Assembly: GCF_041260155.1 (NCBI RefSeq)
Contig: NC_091930.1
Location: 36,143,763-36,207,762, forward strand
Direction of reading: 5' to 3'
DNA: 64,000 nucleotides
Origin: Ptychodera flava
Taxonomy: Eukaryota; Hemichordata; Enteropneusta; Ptychoderidae
Shown here in pieces: positions 53,578 through 64,000 of this stretch. A program made the position numbers and the translations under genes. The notes beneath the pieces were generated by a model. That model was given only the letters and a program-made list of their open reading frames with translations. It did no database searches and was not told the origin of the DNA. How positions within the stretch are numbered: position 1 is the first letter of the stretch; the number at the start of each line of letters is the position of its first letter.

Positions 53578-54457
53578 CCGAAACTCAAAGATTTGAACCT
53601 TTTCTCACAGTTTCCTTGAGGAAATTGTCACCCCTACTCTTACCAAATCAGGAATAAAAATAAGGTACGAAATGCAAATTTTCGTATAACAAAGGCGGCA
53701 TTCTTAACTTTTACCGATATTTGACGTTCAAAATGGTCGCCATCCCGGTGCTGTGTGACAACAATTTAAAGTTTCGATTTTCGCAGAACTGTGGAGTGAA
53801 AACTTAACGTCTTCACGAGCTTTAAAATGAGCTTCAACATAAGAGCCGAATGCCTTTCCCTCTACAGCCGACCACATTTTTTGTGTTCCCTGAAGTTAAA
53901 GTCACAATTTTGCTGACGAAATCTATATTGGGATATTGATATTGAGATGTTAATAATGTTTACGGTTATGCAAATATAGTTCCTCTAAATTTACCTGGAA
54001 AAGTATGGATAAGGGAGATGATCAAAACCAAAGGTGGAATGCGGCCAAAGCACGATGTGTGCAGCACAGTTACACGCACACCTGTCGGTATTTTCTTTCA
54101 ACAATTAATAATTCACGATATGCATATAATTAATGAGCAATCCTGGTATTCGATCTTTGAATTGCTGGTGCATGCCGCGGCACTGAGTTACAAATTCACC
54201 ATTTATAACAGTAACTATGTTTGAGTTCCCAAATTGTCCTTTTGTCTGTGCTATAATAGGAAAATTTTCTACTAGAAGTGGACGATTGGGCAGTGTATGA
54301 ACGACTTCGGTGTTTGTTAGACTGTCTAAACAATGTAAGGAAGATACCGTCATTAGACACAATTTTGTGTCACTTCGTTCAAGCAGAGTAAGCAATAGCC
54401 TCTTGTCCGTTTGTCTTGACAGCATTTTACACCATTTTAAAACACGATCGACTTCAA

Positions 54458-54956
54458 GTTGCATGTCCCATTACAGTGGCCATGGAGTTGCTATAGCCTA
54501 CCTCAATTTATTCCGTTTGCAGTCATGGTTATACTGTACGTTCGAATCGTAGTAATCGCCAGAAGCCAGATCAAACGGATCAGGGACCACCAGGTGACTG
54601 GCCGTCAGGAAGATCGGGGTCGACCTGGAAATGGCACCACCGACGGGGCAAAATGGAAAGCAGTTAGGAAGTTCATTGCAGTAACGACCGCTTTCTGGGT
54701 ATCATGGGCACCGTACGGGTGGTTTGGACTCTTCTACTTGATCACAGGTAAACATGATCTGACTCTGCCCGACTGGATACACAGACTGGCTGCAATCTTT
54801 GCGGCGTCAAACAGCTTCTGGAACTTCATCATCTACAGTGCAATTAAATCATCGTTCAGAAGATCCGCTTCCTTTCTTGTAAAGAAATGCTCACATAACT
54901 TAATTTATCATCGATATACAATGTTCATCATGTGGAAATATCCCGCTAGATTTTGA
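54458..54956 (+). pseudogene. Truncated duplicate of the neighbouring GPCR gene
   Basis: Homology to 56058-56503 begins abruptly at the codons for GCMSHYSGH in the second extracellular loop and runs to the end of TM7. TM1-TM4 are absent. Soon after the breakpoint it lacks 7 bases relative to the intact gene, changing frame between the loop and TM5. From TM5 onward the frame is open and very similar (RIVVIARSQIKRIRDHQ, FWVSWAP, NFIIY), with substitutions such as APYGW for TPYTG. The frame then runs into unrelated sequence to a stop. It lies about 600 bp upstream of the intact receptor in the same orientation, so it is a partial tandem duplicate. Confidence 0.85.
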
Positions 54957-55402
54957 TTGTATCTTAAGATAAAACATGATCACGCCATGGAATATAGCCT
55001 TCTCGATTGTTCTCGTTGAAATCTTTACCATTGACTAATTAAAAGTATGACGCTATCTACTAACTCCTCGTACGATCTTGAACAAACCTTTACACGCCAT
55101 GGCCGCTTGAGGGACGCTTCGAGATAAAATATCAACAAGGGAGGGCGTAACAGTTCTAGCATTCTGCTTTCGAAACGCGCTTTGTCCAAAATTAAGCTTC
55201 TATGCTCGTTCTGGGGTCCTTTTTAGCTCTGGTACAACAGCCATTTTTGCTTTTACTGACGGCACACGTGCTGTGTTCCAATCAGAACGACACCTTGACG
55301 AGACTGACACGATCATACCAGATGATTATTGATAGGAAAATATAAAATGGCAAAAAAGAATGACCGTCACACAGCCACACCTTACAGAGTTCAGATTACA
55401 TG

Positions 55403-55410
55403 TATAAATA
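55403..55410 (+). promoter_or_regulatory. TATA-like box upstream of the GPCR gene
   Basis: TATAAATA lies about 150 bp before the receptor's start codon on the same strand. It would place transcription start around 55435. The sequence match is good, but AT-rich DNA gives such matches by chance. Confidence 0.35.
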
Positions 55411-55556
55411 CCAGAATTATCTCTACTTAATAATTATTCCTGCGAGGCTTTTGCAGACGGTGCTGGTCATACTGACAAGAACTCAGTGATACATCGCATA
55501 CTCTGTACATTACAACAGCCATCAGACAAGCTGAGTACGATCCACCCTGCGGCGAC

Positions 55557-56564
55557 ATGAATACAACGATTGGCAAACGAGACATTGATCTTAACCTTAT
55601 CGTTACAGAGGCGATGCCAATTTTCGTCACCGCGGTCCTAATCATCATCAGCAACGTAATGAACATTGTCATTTTCAGCAGCAATGACAAGATTTTGCCA
55701 GTCGGAGGGCGATGTTTCGCGATTTCCCTGGCCACTTCCGATCTCGTGACAGGGTTGGCATTTTCAACATCTCTGATCGGTTGTGTGACACAGGAGCCTG
55801 TCATTGCCTCCGTTTTCCCGCTATGTGCTGTGTTAGGCGCTACCATGCACACTGCTACATTAACAACAACGATGTCATTGCTACTGATGGCTGTAGATAG
55901 GTTTATCGCAGTACACTGGCCCCTTCGTTATCTTGTCATAATTACACGGAAGAGGGCAGTGGTGATGGCTCTGGCAGGCTGGATTTCCATGGCGTTCTAT
56001 TCGGTCTCTCTATTGGCGGTGGGTCGTGACTTTTACCGCTACAACAACCTTTCATACGGTTGCATGTCCCATTACAGTGGCCATCGAGTCATCCTCGCTT
56101 ACATTATGCTTCAACTTATTCCGTTTGCAGCTATGGTTATACTGTACGTTCGAATCGTAGTAATCGCCAGAAGCCAGATCAAACGGATCAGGGACCACCA
56201 GGTGACTGGCCGTCAGGAAGATCGGGGTCGAGCTGGAAATGGCACCACCGACGCGGCAAAATGGAAAGCAGTAAGGATGTTCATTGCAGTAACGACCGCT
56301 TTCTGGGTATCATGGACACCGTACACTGGGTTGGCACTCTTCTACTTGATCACTGGTAAACATGATCTGACTCTGCCCGACTGGATACACAGACTGGCTG
56401 CAATCTTTGCGGCGTCAAACAGCTTCTGGAACTTCATCATCTACAGTGCAATGAACTCATCGTTCAGAAGAGCCGCTTCCCTTCTGGTAAAGAAGTGCTC
56501 ATGTCGTTCATATTCGCAACGATCACGCGTGCAAACTATTAACATTAATACGAGTGCACGTTGA
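55557..56564 (+). CDS. Intronless class A (rhodopsin-like) G-protein-coupled receptor
   Basis: One open frame of 335 residues with seven hydrophobic segments. Landmarks: SNVMN in TM1, LATSD in TM2 (Asp62), Cys90 at the top of TM3 likely pairing with Cys169 in the second loop, DRF (114-116) in place of DRY, Trp142 in TM4, Pro189 in TM5, SWTP (252-255) keeping the TM6 toggle Trp and Pro, and NFIIY (292-296) where NPxxY is usual. Asn2 lies in an NTT glycosylation site, and Cys314/Cys316 after helix 8 could be palmitoylated. The third loop is short and basic. Ligand unknown: the motifs place it among amine/orphan-like invertebrate receptors but not in a named subfamily. It runs opposite to the esterases and has its own TATA-like site upstream. 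Confidence 0.9.
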   Translation: MNTTIGKRDIDLNLIVTEAMPIFVTAVLIIISNVMNIVIFSSNDKILPVGGRCFAISLATSDLVTGLAFSTSLIGCVTQEPVIASVFPLCAVLGATMHTATLTTTMSLLLMAVDRFIAVHWPLRYLVIITRKRAVVMALAGWISMAFYSVSLLAVGRDFYRYNNLSYGCMSHYSGHRVILAYIMLQLIPFAAMVILYVRIVVIARSQIKRIRDHQVTGRQEDRGRAGNGTTDAAKWKAVRMFIAVTTAFWVSWTPYTGLALFYLITGKHDLTLPDWIHRLAAIFAASNSFWNFIIYSAMNSSFRRAASLLVKKCSCRSYSQRSRVQTININTSAR

Positions 56565-57343
56565 ATACTAGTGCATTGTCCTTGCAAGAAAGCAAATATA
56601 GTAGTGAAGGTATACAAGCAGTCCAACCTGCAGTTGACGCATAGTTACCATATCACGGATACAGATAACTTATCCACAGACTCTCTCCACCTGTCGATAG
56701 ATGCCGAAAAGTTATGAAGGGCCATTATTTTTTTTAGAGTCGCCGCATGAGTGCAGTCTACGTGACAAGAAATGGAAAGTATACGTAAAGTACACTACGG
56801 GTGCACAAAAGACCCGGTACGGCGTAGAAAGAATACAACACTATCACTACCGAATCGTACTACATCGATATGGTACGGTAATGGAAAGAACTGGTACAGC
56901 AAAGCGCTGCACTGACGTCGCATATCCCTACTGAATGGCGCTTAAATGTGTTATGCAAAAGTTGTGAGGGTAGAGGCGGTAACTGTAATTAGCACTTGAA
57001 TTTTTGGATAATGGTGCTTTTCTACGGTTACACAAGCGGGATATTTATTGACACTTTTAGTTAATGGTACTACAAAAAGTGACGTATTAGGGATTACCGT
57101 ATCTTACAGATTCATAACATCATGTGCTAAGAACAGTTTCACGAAATCCGGAAGTGGCGTCTCTGTATAATAAACACGGGTTCCAACGATGGTTGCCTTT
57201 GTTTGTATTGAAGGGAAAAGGTGTGCATAACACCATTTACTTAGATATGCCCTTCTTTAATCATTCTTAATTATTGTATGAATATGTAGAGTTTATCAAC
57301 AAAAGACCGACAATATCAGCATAACTCGTGTTGCATTTAGAAT

Positions 57344-57571
57344 GTTAACTCTCTGAGTGTTGTAATTTTGCCCCTCAAAAACTTCAGTGCTACATTTTAC
57401 CAATTTTTATAAATTTTTCTGGTTATTTTGAATTAATTTTGGACCAAATAGATATCACATTTCATCGGTTAGAGTTTATTTTCAAAATTTTGGTAAAATT
57501 TTGCATAAAAAATGACTGAGCTATATTTTATAATTATTGCGAAAATTGATTTTGGCGCTCAAAGGGTGAAT
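57344..57571. mobile_element. R2 MITE
   Basis: GTTAACTCTCTGAGTG at the left and GGCGCTCAAAGGGTGAA at the right, same interior. It stands in otherwise featureless spacer between the GPCR and gene E. Confidence 0.65.
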
Positions 57572-57579
57572 AAGCTCTT

Positions 57580-58890
57580 CTTATCTGTGGAAAAGTCAGC
57601 AGAGGCTGCATGTTATATACAAATACTTTGCAGACTGTCAGCGTCGATTTGGATTTTTCATTCAGGCTATTGTAGCATTGTTAAACCTGACACTCATAAC
57701 TTACGGTAATATCTACCGTTTCATGTTCCCCCTTTTTATCACGAAACGCAACAAACCATTGCAAATCTACATTGCACTGCCGCAAAGGTTATCGATAAAC
57801 TAGACCAAGCTCTATCCGAGCGTATTATTAACGATGACATGTGGCGGAATGCACACAAGAGCAATAACTAATTCAACGAATCATCCCTTGCACGCCCTAT
57901 AACTTTGAAATATTACCCTCCGGGCGTGGATATCCCAAACACTGGACGGCGCGATGTAGTGAAAGCGTTTCACCATCAGCAGTTAAGTGTATTAATTGTA
58001 AACTACTTTTATCAATTTGTATTTTCACATAATTTATTGTTGCATTATAATATTTATCCGTTTTTATGGGCTTTTAATTGTGTAATATATTATACATTAT
58101 AAATATATGTTATATGTAGCAACCTTTTTATTATAAATTTATATTAACCTTGTAATATAAATATGTGGGTACTTTACATGAAAGTGAAACGTAAGGAAAA
58201 ATTGGTTCTGTCTCTTTGTTTGTGGACTGCAGGATTGATTGACAAGCTTCCCCTTCATGTGTATCTTTCGTCAGTAATATCATAGCTTTCATGGTAGCCG
58301 ACTATAAGAATTCATGATGACCGCCCTCTAGGTATATATGGTAGTCGTTCTATGCTCATTGCACAAAGCAAAAGCATAAAGATGATGTAAAACCTAGGTT
58401 ATTGAAAGGCTTCCTTTCAGCCTACCGATGAACTAAGCCCATTCTTTATCTTAGTGCGAGATGAGAGGTATATTAGTAAATTTTTATGCAAATTATATTA
58501 ATGAGCAATGTTTCCGTATTAGATTTTATGCTAATTATTCTTTATCAATAGGGAATATTCATGTACCTTGCATTGTATACCTTCTTGGAATTTAACTCCA
58601 CACCATTATACTTTTCAATGAACGCGTCGTTATATTTATACAAACTGTTGTGAATACTCTTGTTCATACATGAGTTTATGGAATGAGTGAATTTAAAGAA
58701 AAGGAACATTCAATTGCATTACTCCAAGGTAGTCAAACGGATCGCAGATTTCTCACCATCCATAACGCTTAATTATTTAACGCTTTGTGATGTGCGTTAT
58801 TCGTCTTTGCAGAAAAGTGATTGTTTAACTTCACACATTTTTTATTTAAAGCAATTTGTTCTGTTTTTCTTGCAAACATGAATAGCGAGA
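57580..58890. other. AT-rich spacer, nothing recognised
   Basis: Short reading frames only, none with recognisable family features. The stretch 56570-57340 just after the GPCR is likewise without a supportable gene. Confidence 0.5.
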
Positions 58891-59675
58891 TAAATTGAAG
58901 ACAGATCAAATATTTACACGACATTGCAAACACCGGATATGAGAATGGACGTTATTATTTCTCTGATATTGGGAAAATATTTCTCAAAGGTACGAGTACT
59001 TATCTGCAAGCGTTGCTATCATAAAAAAAGATGAAAACTTTTTTATCAAGTGCTAGCGTCCATTGTCCGTAAATGTATGCATATTTGCATGTCGACATTT
59101 CCTTTACAGATAATAACAAACGCAATAATGGCCGCAAAGTTAACTTGGGAAGTATTTTTTTTTTCTCTTCGGCAAATAGGCACATTGGATGTAAAGCCTG
59201 AGTTTGAAAATTCATCAAAGATATATAAAACATCTTGCGGTGTCGTTATAGTTACCAAGTCAAGTCGACGACGCACCGCACTGTCCGGTTGCTATGTACA
59301 TCTTCAATTGACAACTGAACGGCAATATCAATAGTTTTTATTCAAAAATGTCTTAACTTTTAGCGTTTTTCGATTACTAAGATATATATTTGCTCTTTCG
59401 CGAATGAATAGCAAACTTTAAGGTGATACATTACGTCTTAACTTAACACTTTCGATCACACTCTTACCAAATCAAGAATAAAAAGCAAAGAACACCGTAG
59501 GAGTTTTCGATATAGAAAACAAATTACATGTATTTATCTTTTACCGATGTTTAAAATTCAAATGGCCGCCTCCCTGTGTTACCTAAACGGCAAAACATTT
59601 AATTTCGATTTTATGCAAAACTGAGACTAAACAATCAACTTACTCCAGGAAATTCAAAATAAACCTTACAAAAGA

Positions 59676-59890
59676 CACCGTGGACCAGTGGGTAGGGCAA
59701 CGGACTCACTATCAGAGGATGGTTGGTTCGAGACCCGGTTCAAGACCCGGTAGGTCCAGAGTAATGGACTCATTGTCGGAGGACGGTGAGTTCAAGACTC
59801 TAGCACGGTGTTGTGCCCCTGAGCAAGGCACTTTACTTCTCATTGTCCCATTGGGGGTTAGTGGGCGTTGGATAATAGACTGATAACAGT
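59676..59890 (+). mobile_element. tRNA-derived SINE
   Basis: The start resembles RNA polymerase III boxes (GTGGGTAGGGCAACGGACTC, then GGTTCGAGACCCGG) and is followed by a partial repeat of the same head. A conserved core, GTTGTGCCCCTGAGCAAGGC, comes next. It sits inside an R1-type repeat whose uninterrupted copy is near 37420. Confidence 0.7.
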
Positions 59891-60630
59891 AAAGTGTTAT
59901 TGTAAAAATTTGAGAATGCAAATTTCTGTCCCTGATGCATATTTTGCCAAAACAAGCGGCGGCTGAGAGGCAGGATATTTAGACAGTGACTCAATTAATT
60001 TGATGATTTGAGGAAACTTCAATAATGTACATTATGATCGCCTAGCTCAAATGGTAAAGTTTGCTACTGAGGGCAGTTTTTAATCAATAATGCACGATAC
60101 AGTTGATGTGCATATAATTGGTGAACGCTTCAAGTTTTCTTAGTTTTGAAATATTACTTGAATTTTAATCAAACTTCAATCTAAACAGCAAATAACTAAC
60201 CACTGGAGTTGAAAGCATTAAATACCTATCTCACCCAGTATAATTGAACTCTACTTTTTATACTTGCCTCATATGCAACGTATCGTGCCCCATCACTCAA
60301 TTTTATCGCAATTTGACCCGAACTACTTTCATCAAATTAAAAATGAGTCTGAAAAAGTATACCCCCTATAGCCACTGCCTGCGGAAGATGAGGAGACGCT
60401 CCTGAGAGTTTTGAATTCGTAAAATATTCAACTGTAACTTTATCTGCCTCACAGCCCATGACAATTTTTTTAACGTTCCGCCTGTTTCCATCAAAAAGTA
60501 GTCCATACAGGCTAGGGTCCCGTGCAGCATGGCGTGTGAGATGTAAGGTTGTAAAAGGGTATTTGCCTTCATTTAGTGCATGTGAAAGGTGAATGTCAAT
60601 CCATCTGCGAGTCCAATGTTAGATTCATGT

Positions 60631-63600
60631 CTACTGATTAATGTTCGCCTCCTCTGCATACTTCCTTGATTCATCATTCTCTGGTGAACACTTCTCCGCT
60701 GAGTCTGTTTGAAGAAAACAAACAAAAAAGTAGGATTTGACGATTCGGATCATGCAGTGACTTGGTATACGCTTAACGCAAGGTACAACAGAGACCGGGT
60801 GAAGAAAACTTATTTGAAAGACAGATAAAGCATATGAATTGGTAAAAAGCAGAATCCATAGTCCTGACATGAGACAGCATCGTTGGGTATTTGGTATGAA
60901 TTTGTGTTGATGTGATGTCATAAAAAGGCTTTTCAGACAGCTATTTTTCAAATTTCAAGTCATAACGTAACCGACACTCTAGGTCAAACAGTCATCAAAT
61001 CACCCTATGCTTAATTTAGTTATCATTCTTCAAGGTAGAACGCGCCTCGGGGACAGATATTTGGACTCTCAAAGTTCTTTAATTCTTTTCTGGTCTACCA
61101 CTTATGGGGGCTCAATTTAAAGCTGTCGGAGAATAAAGCATCACCGACTTAGCTTTTTCGAAAATCCAAAATTTTTAATTTCTACATAGAGTTAACACAA
61201 GGATGACGGCCATTTTGAATTTCAAATATCTCAAAATGTTGGTTAATTTGTAACGGTGACCCCTGATTTTTATTGTTAATTTGGTAAGAGAACCGTTGAA
61301 TGTTACATTGAGGAAAATTAGAGTAAAGGGGTTGTCTTTCAATTTCGAGGCGCATACTACCTTAATTAGATTCAGCTGGTTTATTACAGTAATAGCCTTG
61401 ACACTAACAAAAGCACTTCCAACTGGATTCCCTGTTAGAACAGTGTTTTGCATTTATCTTTTGGCAAAACAGAAACTAGACTGTCATACTTTCAATAGTG
61501 GGGAGTCGCGGACACTGTCGTCTAGGCAGTATATAGGTCCATAATAAAGAAATCAACTCTGCAAAAATTAAAACTAGTCTGGAAGGAGGTAACGAAGTAC
61601 AGTCAAAGCAACAACACAAATCCACACACATCCCGCTCAAAACGCATCATTTGCAAGCATCATTGTTTGTGCGGATATGGTGTAGTTTTTTTGGCTGCGG
61701 CTGACCTCGTTCCAGGACAATTATTTAAACTTTCGCAGAGTTGATTTCTTGTGATCGACTGGTACTACTGCCAGATTATAGTTTCTCCTGGCAGTGTTGG
61801 CAACTCCTCAACTTAGACTGTATGGCTATAGTTCCCGTATTGCCAACGGTACAGACAAACTTTAATACATGTACAAGATTGAATATCTGTTGACACTGGG
61901 AATGAAGCAAGGTCATTCAGTTGTCAAGATCATACATTAAGGCGAAACAGCTTCTCCATTCTGGCTGTATGAAGGGACATTTACCTTTAATAGACATCAG
62001 CTTAGGAATGAAATCATTCCAGAATGCACACTCCTTGGCTTTCAGAGCTCGTTTGGTTTCCATCTTTAGCGAGAGTTCTTTGTATGCTAATCCGGGTACT
62101 TTAAACAGAGGCCACATGCCCTGGACCTCTTCCTCGGACAATGTCGTATCCTCGTTCGGGAGGTTGGGGTTACTGGAATGTTGAAACACGTACACAAATC
62201 TGAGACTTTGAGACGAAAATATCATTAGATTTTTGAAAATTCGCGTCATATATCAGCTTATTTTCAAAAAATTGGGATTTCTTCCCTAAGACTCATCAAA
62301 CGACCTACATTTAGTAAAAGTGATTACATTGTCTTACCACTTAGCAAATCACCAATCGTAAAACTCAATTTTGGGTTTTGTAGAGATGAAAATCATTGGA
62401 TATAAATGCAAATCCTGAAACTTTTTGTAATACCCATAATGCTGTATCCTCTAGCATCTCATAATTTTCACCATCAAATTTTGCGTCGATATTTTGTATT
62501 AGGGTTTTATTCGGGCTTAATTAGCCTTTACATCATGACGTATTATACGACCCCGTTTAAAAATGTGTTAGCCTTGCACTAGTCAGGGGATAAACAGACA
62601 ATACTTGTGTGAATGCAAACCTCTGCGAGTATCATGGTGAATGTATGTGTACCCGGGGTCAGGGTTTTCTCTCGACTGCCTAGTTGAGCAAATTGCGCAT
62701 TTCGAACCACTTTCTGCCCTTTAAAAGTTACTGACAGCGCGAAAACACAGCAAGCAAATACGCCCATATGATGGTGACCCAAGCGCATAGTGTAGTGGCC
62801 TGTGAATTTGCTGTTGTTTCTGCCCCTAAAATGTCAAGTCTGCCCCCTAATTTTGATGAATGGGGCACAAAGTGCCCCCTTCAGTGAACATGCAGTGAAA
62901 ACACTGGTACTACCCACCCAGTTTTGGCAAAGTTGGTCCAATATTTCATCACCGTAAGTATCATATTGACTTCCTCTTTGGATACATCCCAGTCCATACC
63001 ATCAACGAAATGCCAGCCGAAGACAATCGGTATGTCTTCGGCGTGTGCAGCTTTCATCCACTTCAAGGGCCAGAATGACTTGCTCGGCGTGTGGGTGATG
63101 TGGTACTTGTATACGTTGAAACCGGCCTTGGCGTACGCTCGCGCTGATATGTCTGTCGGACATACAAAGTACATGTCCCCGAGCTGCTGGCTGAGGGAGT
63201 CCACGTAATCAGCGTCATCGAAATCGGCGTTCTCCCAGTTGACGTACATGAGTCTAATTGCCTCCTGGACTGCCGGGTCGGTCTTCATTTTGCCGTCGGT
63301 TAGGAAAGTGTTCACGTGAGACTCGTACACAGTCCTGTTCATCGATACCCAAGGCTCATTCCACACCTCGGGCAAGACCATGCTAACGAAGTACATCCCT
63401 TCGTCAGCCAAGTTGCCTAACATGATATCTATACCCGAGTTTGGAAAAGACATCTTTTCAACAATGGTGGATGGATCCTCAGTCAGGAAGTAGCCGTCGA
63501 CGACTGGGGTAAATGCAATCACGCCGAGTTCTTGCCCGATGATATTTGCAATCATGTCCTGTAGCGACAAAAGTAAATAATGTCAATATAATATTCTTCG

Positions 63601-64000
63601 GTACAACAATTTAAAAGTCAATTTATCACTTGGACATACAAAGTCGTAAAACCAAGGCCAGTTCAATCTACCCTGATCCGATCTATAGGAATGATGATGA
63701 AAACGCCGCCTCTGTTCGGAATTTGATCTCGAGGCAACGGCATTTGGAGGTGCCTCATAGAGAACATTGATCACGCATTACAGTAAAAAGCACACACTGC
63801 GTCGACGCCGATAAACTTTAATAGTCCAGGTTTAGGTCAACATGTAAAATTGCTGTTTTCCCGAGTACTGAAGTAGAAATCGGAGCAACATTAGCACTCA
63901 CCTTTGCTTTAACGTTGTCCGAAGCATCTTTAAAATCCTCGGATGGCAGATTACGAAGGCACCTCATCAGTTCTTCGGTGGTCTCTCGCTCACATCCGAG
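60631..64000 (-). CDS. Gene E: divergent cholinesterase-like carboxylesterase, 3' part only
   Basis: Exons visible: 64000-63902 (partial exon 5, GT donor), 63558-62918, 62172-61985, 60704-60631. The gene continues past the right edge, so signal peptide, oxyanion motif and catalytic Ser are not seen. Exon 5 shows CERETTEELMRCLR, matching the second disulfide loop. Exon 6 carries ADEGM with the Glu, YFVCPTD, and the catalytic His in AHAEDIPIVFG. Exon 7 has the identical ECAFWNDFIPKLM block. Phases match A-D throughout. The tail exon, in frame, encodes DSAEKCSPENDESRKYAEEA and ends NINQ-stop. It is clearly homologous to the tail of A but distant from it, so E split off before the A-D duplications. 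Likely a functional secreted esterase. Confidence 0.85.
61032..61368. mobile_element. R1 MITE in gene E intron 7, reverse orientation
   Basis: AAGGTAGAACGCGCCTCGG at the left and CGAGGCGCATACTACCTTAA at the right, with the family interior (GGATGACGGCCATTTTG). Confidence 0.65.

Noticed and set aside
56701-56934. 77-residue plus-strand frame after the GPCR
   Set aside because: No recognisable domain, no duplicate to test conservation, no promoter or splice evidence.
59680-59883. Possible tRNA gene or small protein
   Set aside because: The pol III boxes and the GAGCAAGGC core identify a SINE; no cloverleaf with an acceptor stem is evident.

Overview
The window is animal nuclear DNA: AT-rich, with small exons separated by long repeat-filled introns, many microsatellites, and short transposon relics. 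Gene content and repeat style fit an invertebrate deuterostome such as a hemichordate, lancelet or echinoderm relative. That placement is an inference of modest confidence.

The main content is a head-to-tail array of five cholinesterase-like (type-B carboxylesterase) genes, all on the minus strand, called A to E here from left to right. Each of A to D has eight coding exons with almost identical lengths and splice phases. A (523-9413) and B (13895-21127) are fully open and predict secreted enzymes of 598 and 597 residues with the Ser-Glu-His triad. C (23915-35960) is frameshifted in two exons. D (39544-48538) has one extra base in the exon carrying the HGGG oxyanion motif. E (60631-beyond 64000) is a more divergent paralog of which only exons 5-8 lie in the window. 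A pairs with B (shared GC splice donor, shared start) and C pairs with D (shared upstream ATG, doubled C-terminal tail), so the array grew by successive duplication of units of about 12-15 kb. The last splice junction falls where vertebrate acetylcholinesterase swaps its C-terminal tails. In this array the tail exon has been duplicated, fused and left behind as relics.

Between D and E, on the plus strand, is an intact intronless class A G-protein-coupled receptor (55557-56564), preceded by a broken copy of its 3' half (54458-54956).

The remaining DNA is introns and spacers built from recent insertions: a 5'-truncated LINE, tRNA-derived SINEs, several families of short inverted-repeat (MITE-like) elements, a composite element of tandem units rich in TAATTA and ATGCAAAT motifs, and long microsatellites. 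Because the spacers are themselves duplicated, several insertions can be checked against an empty copy elsewhere in the window. No RNA gene, CRISPR array, LTR element or virus-like element was recognised.
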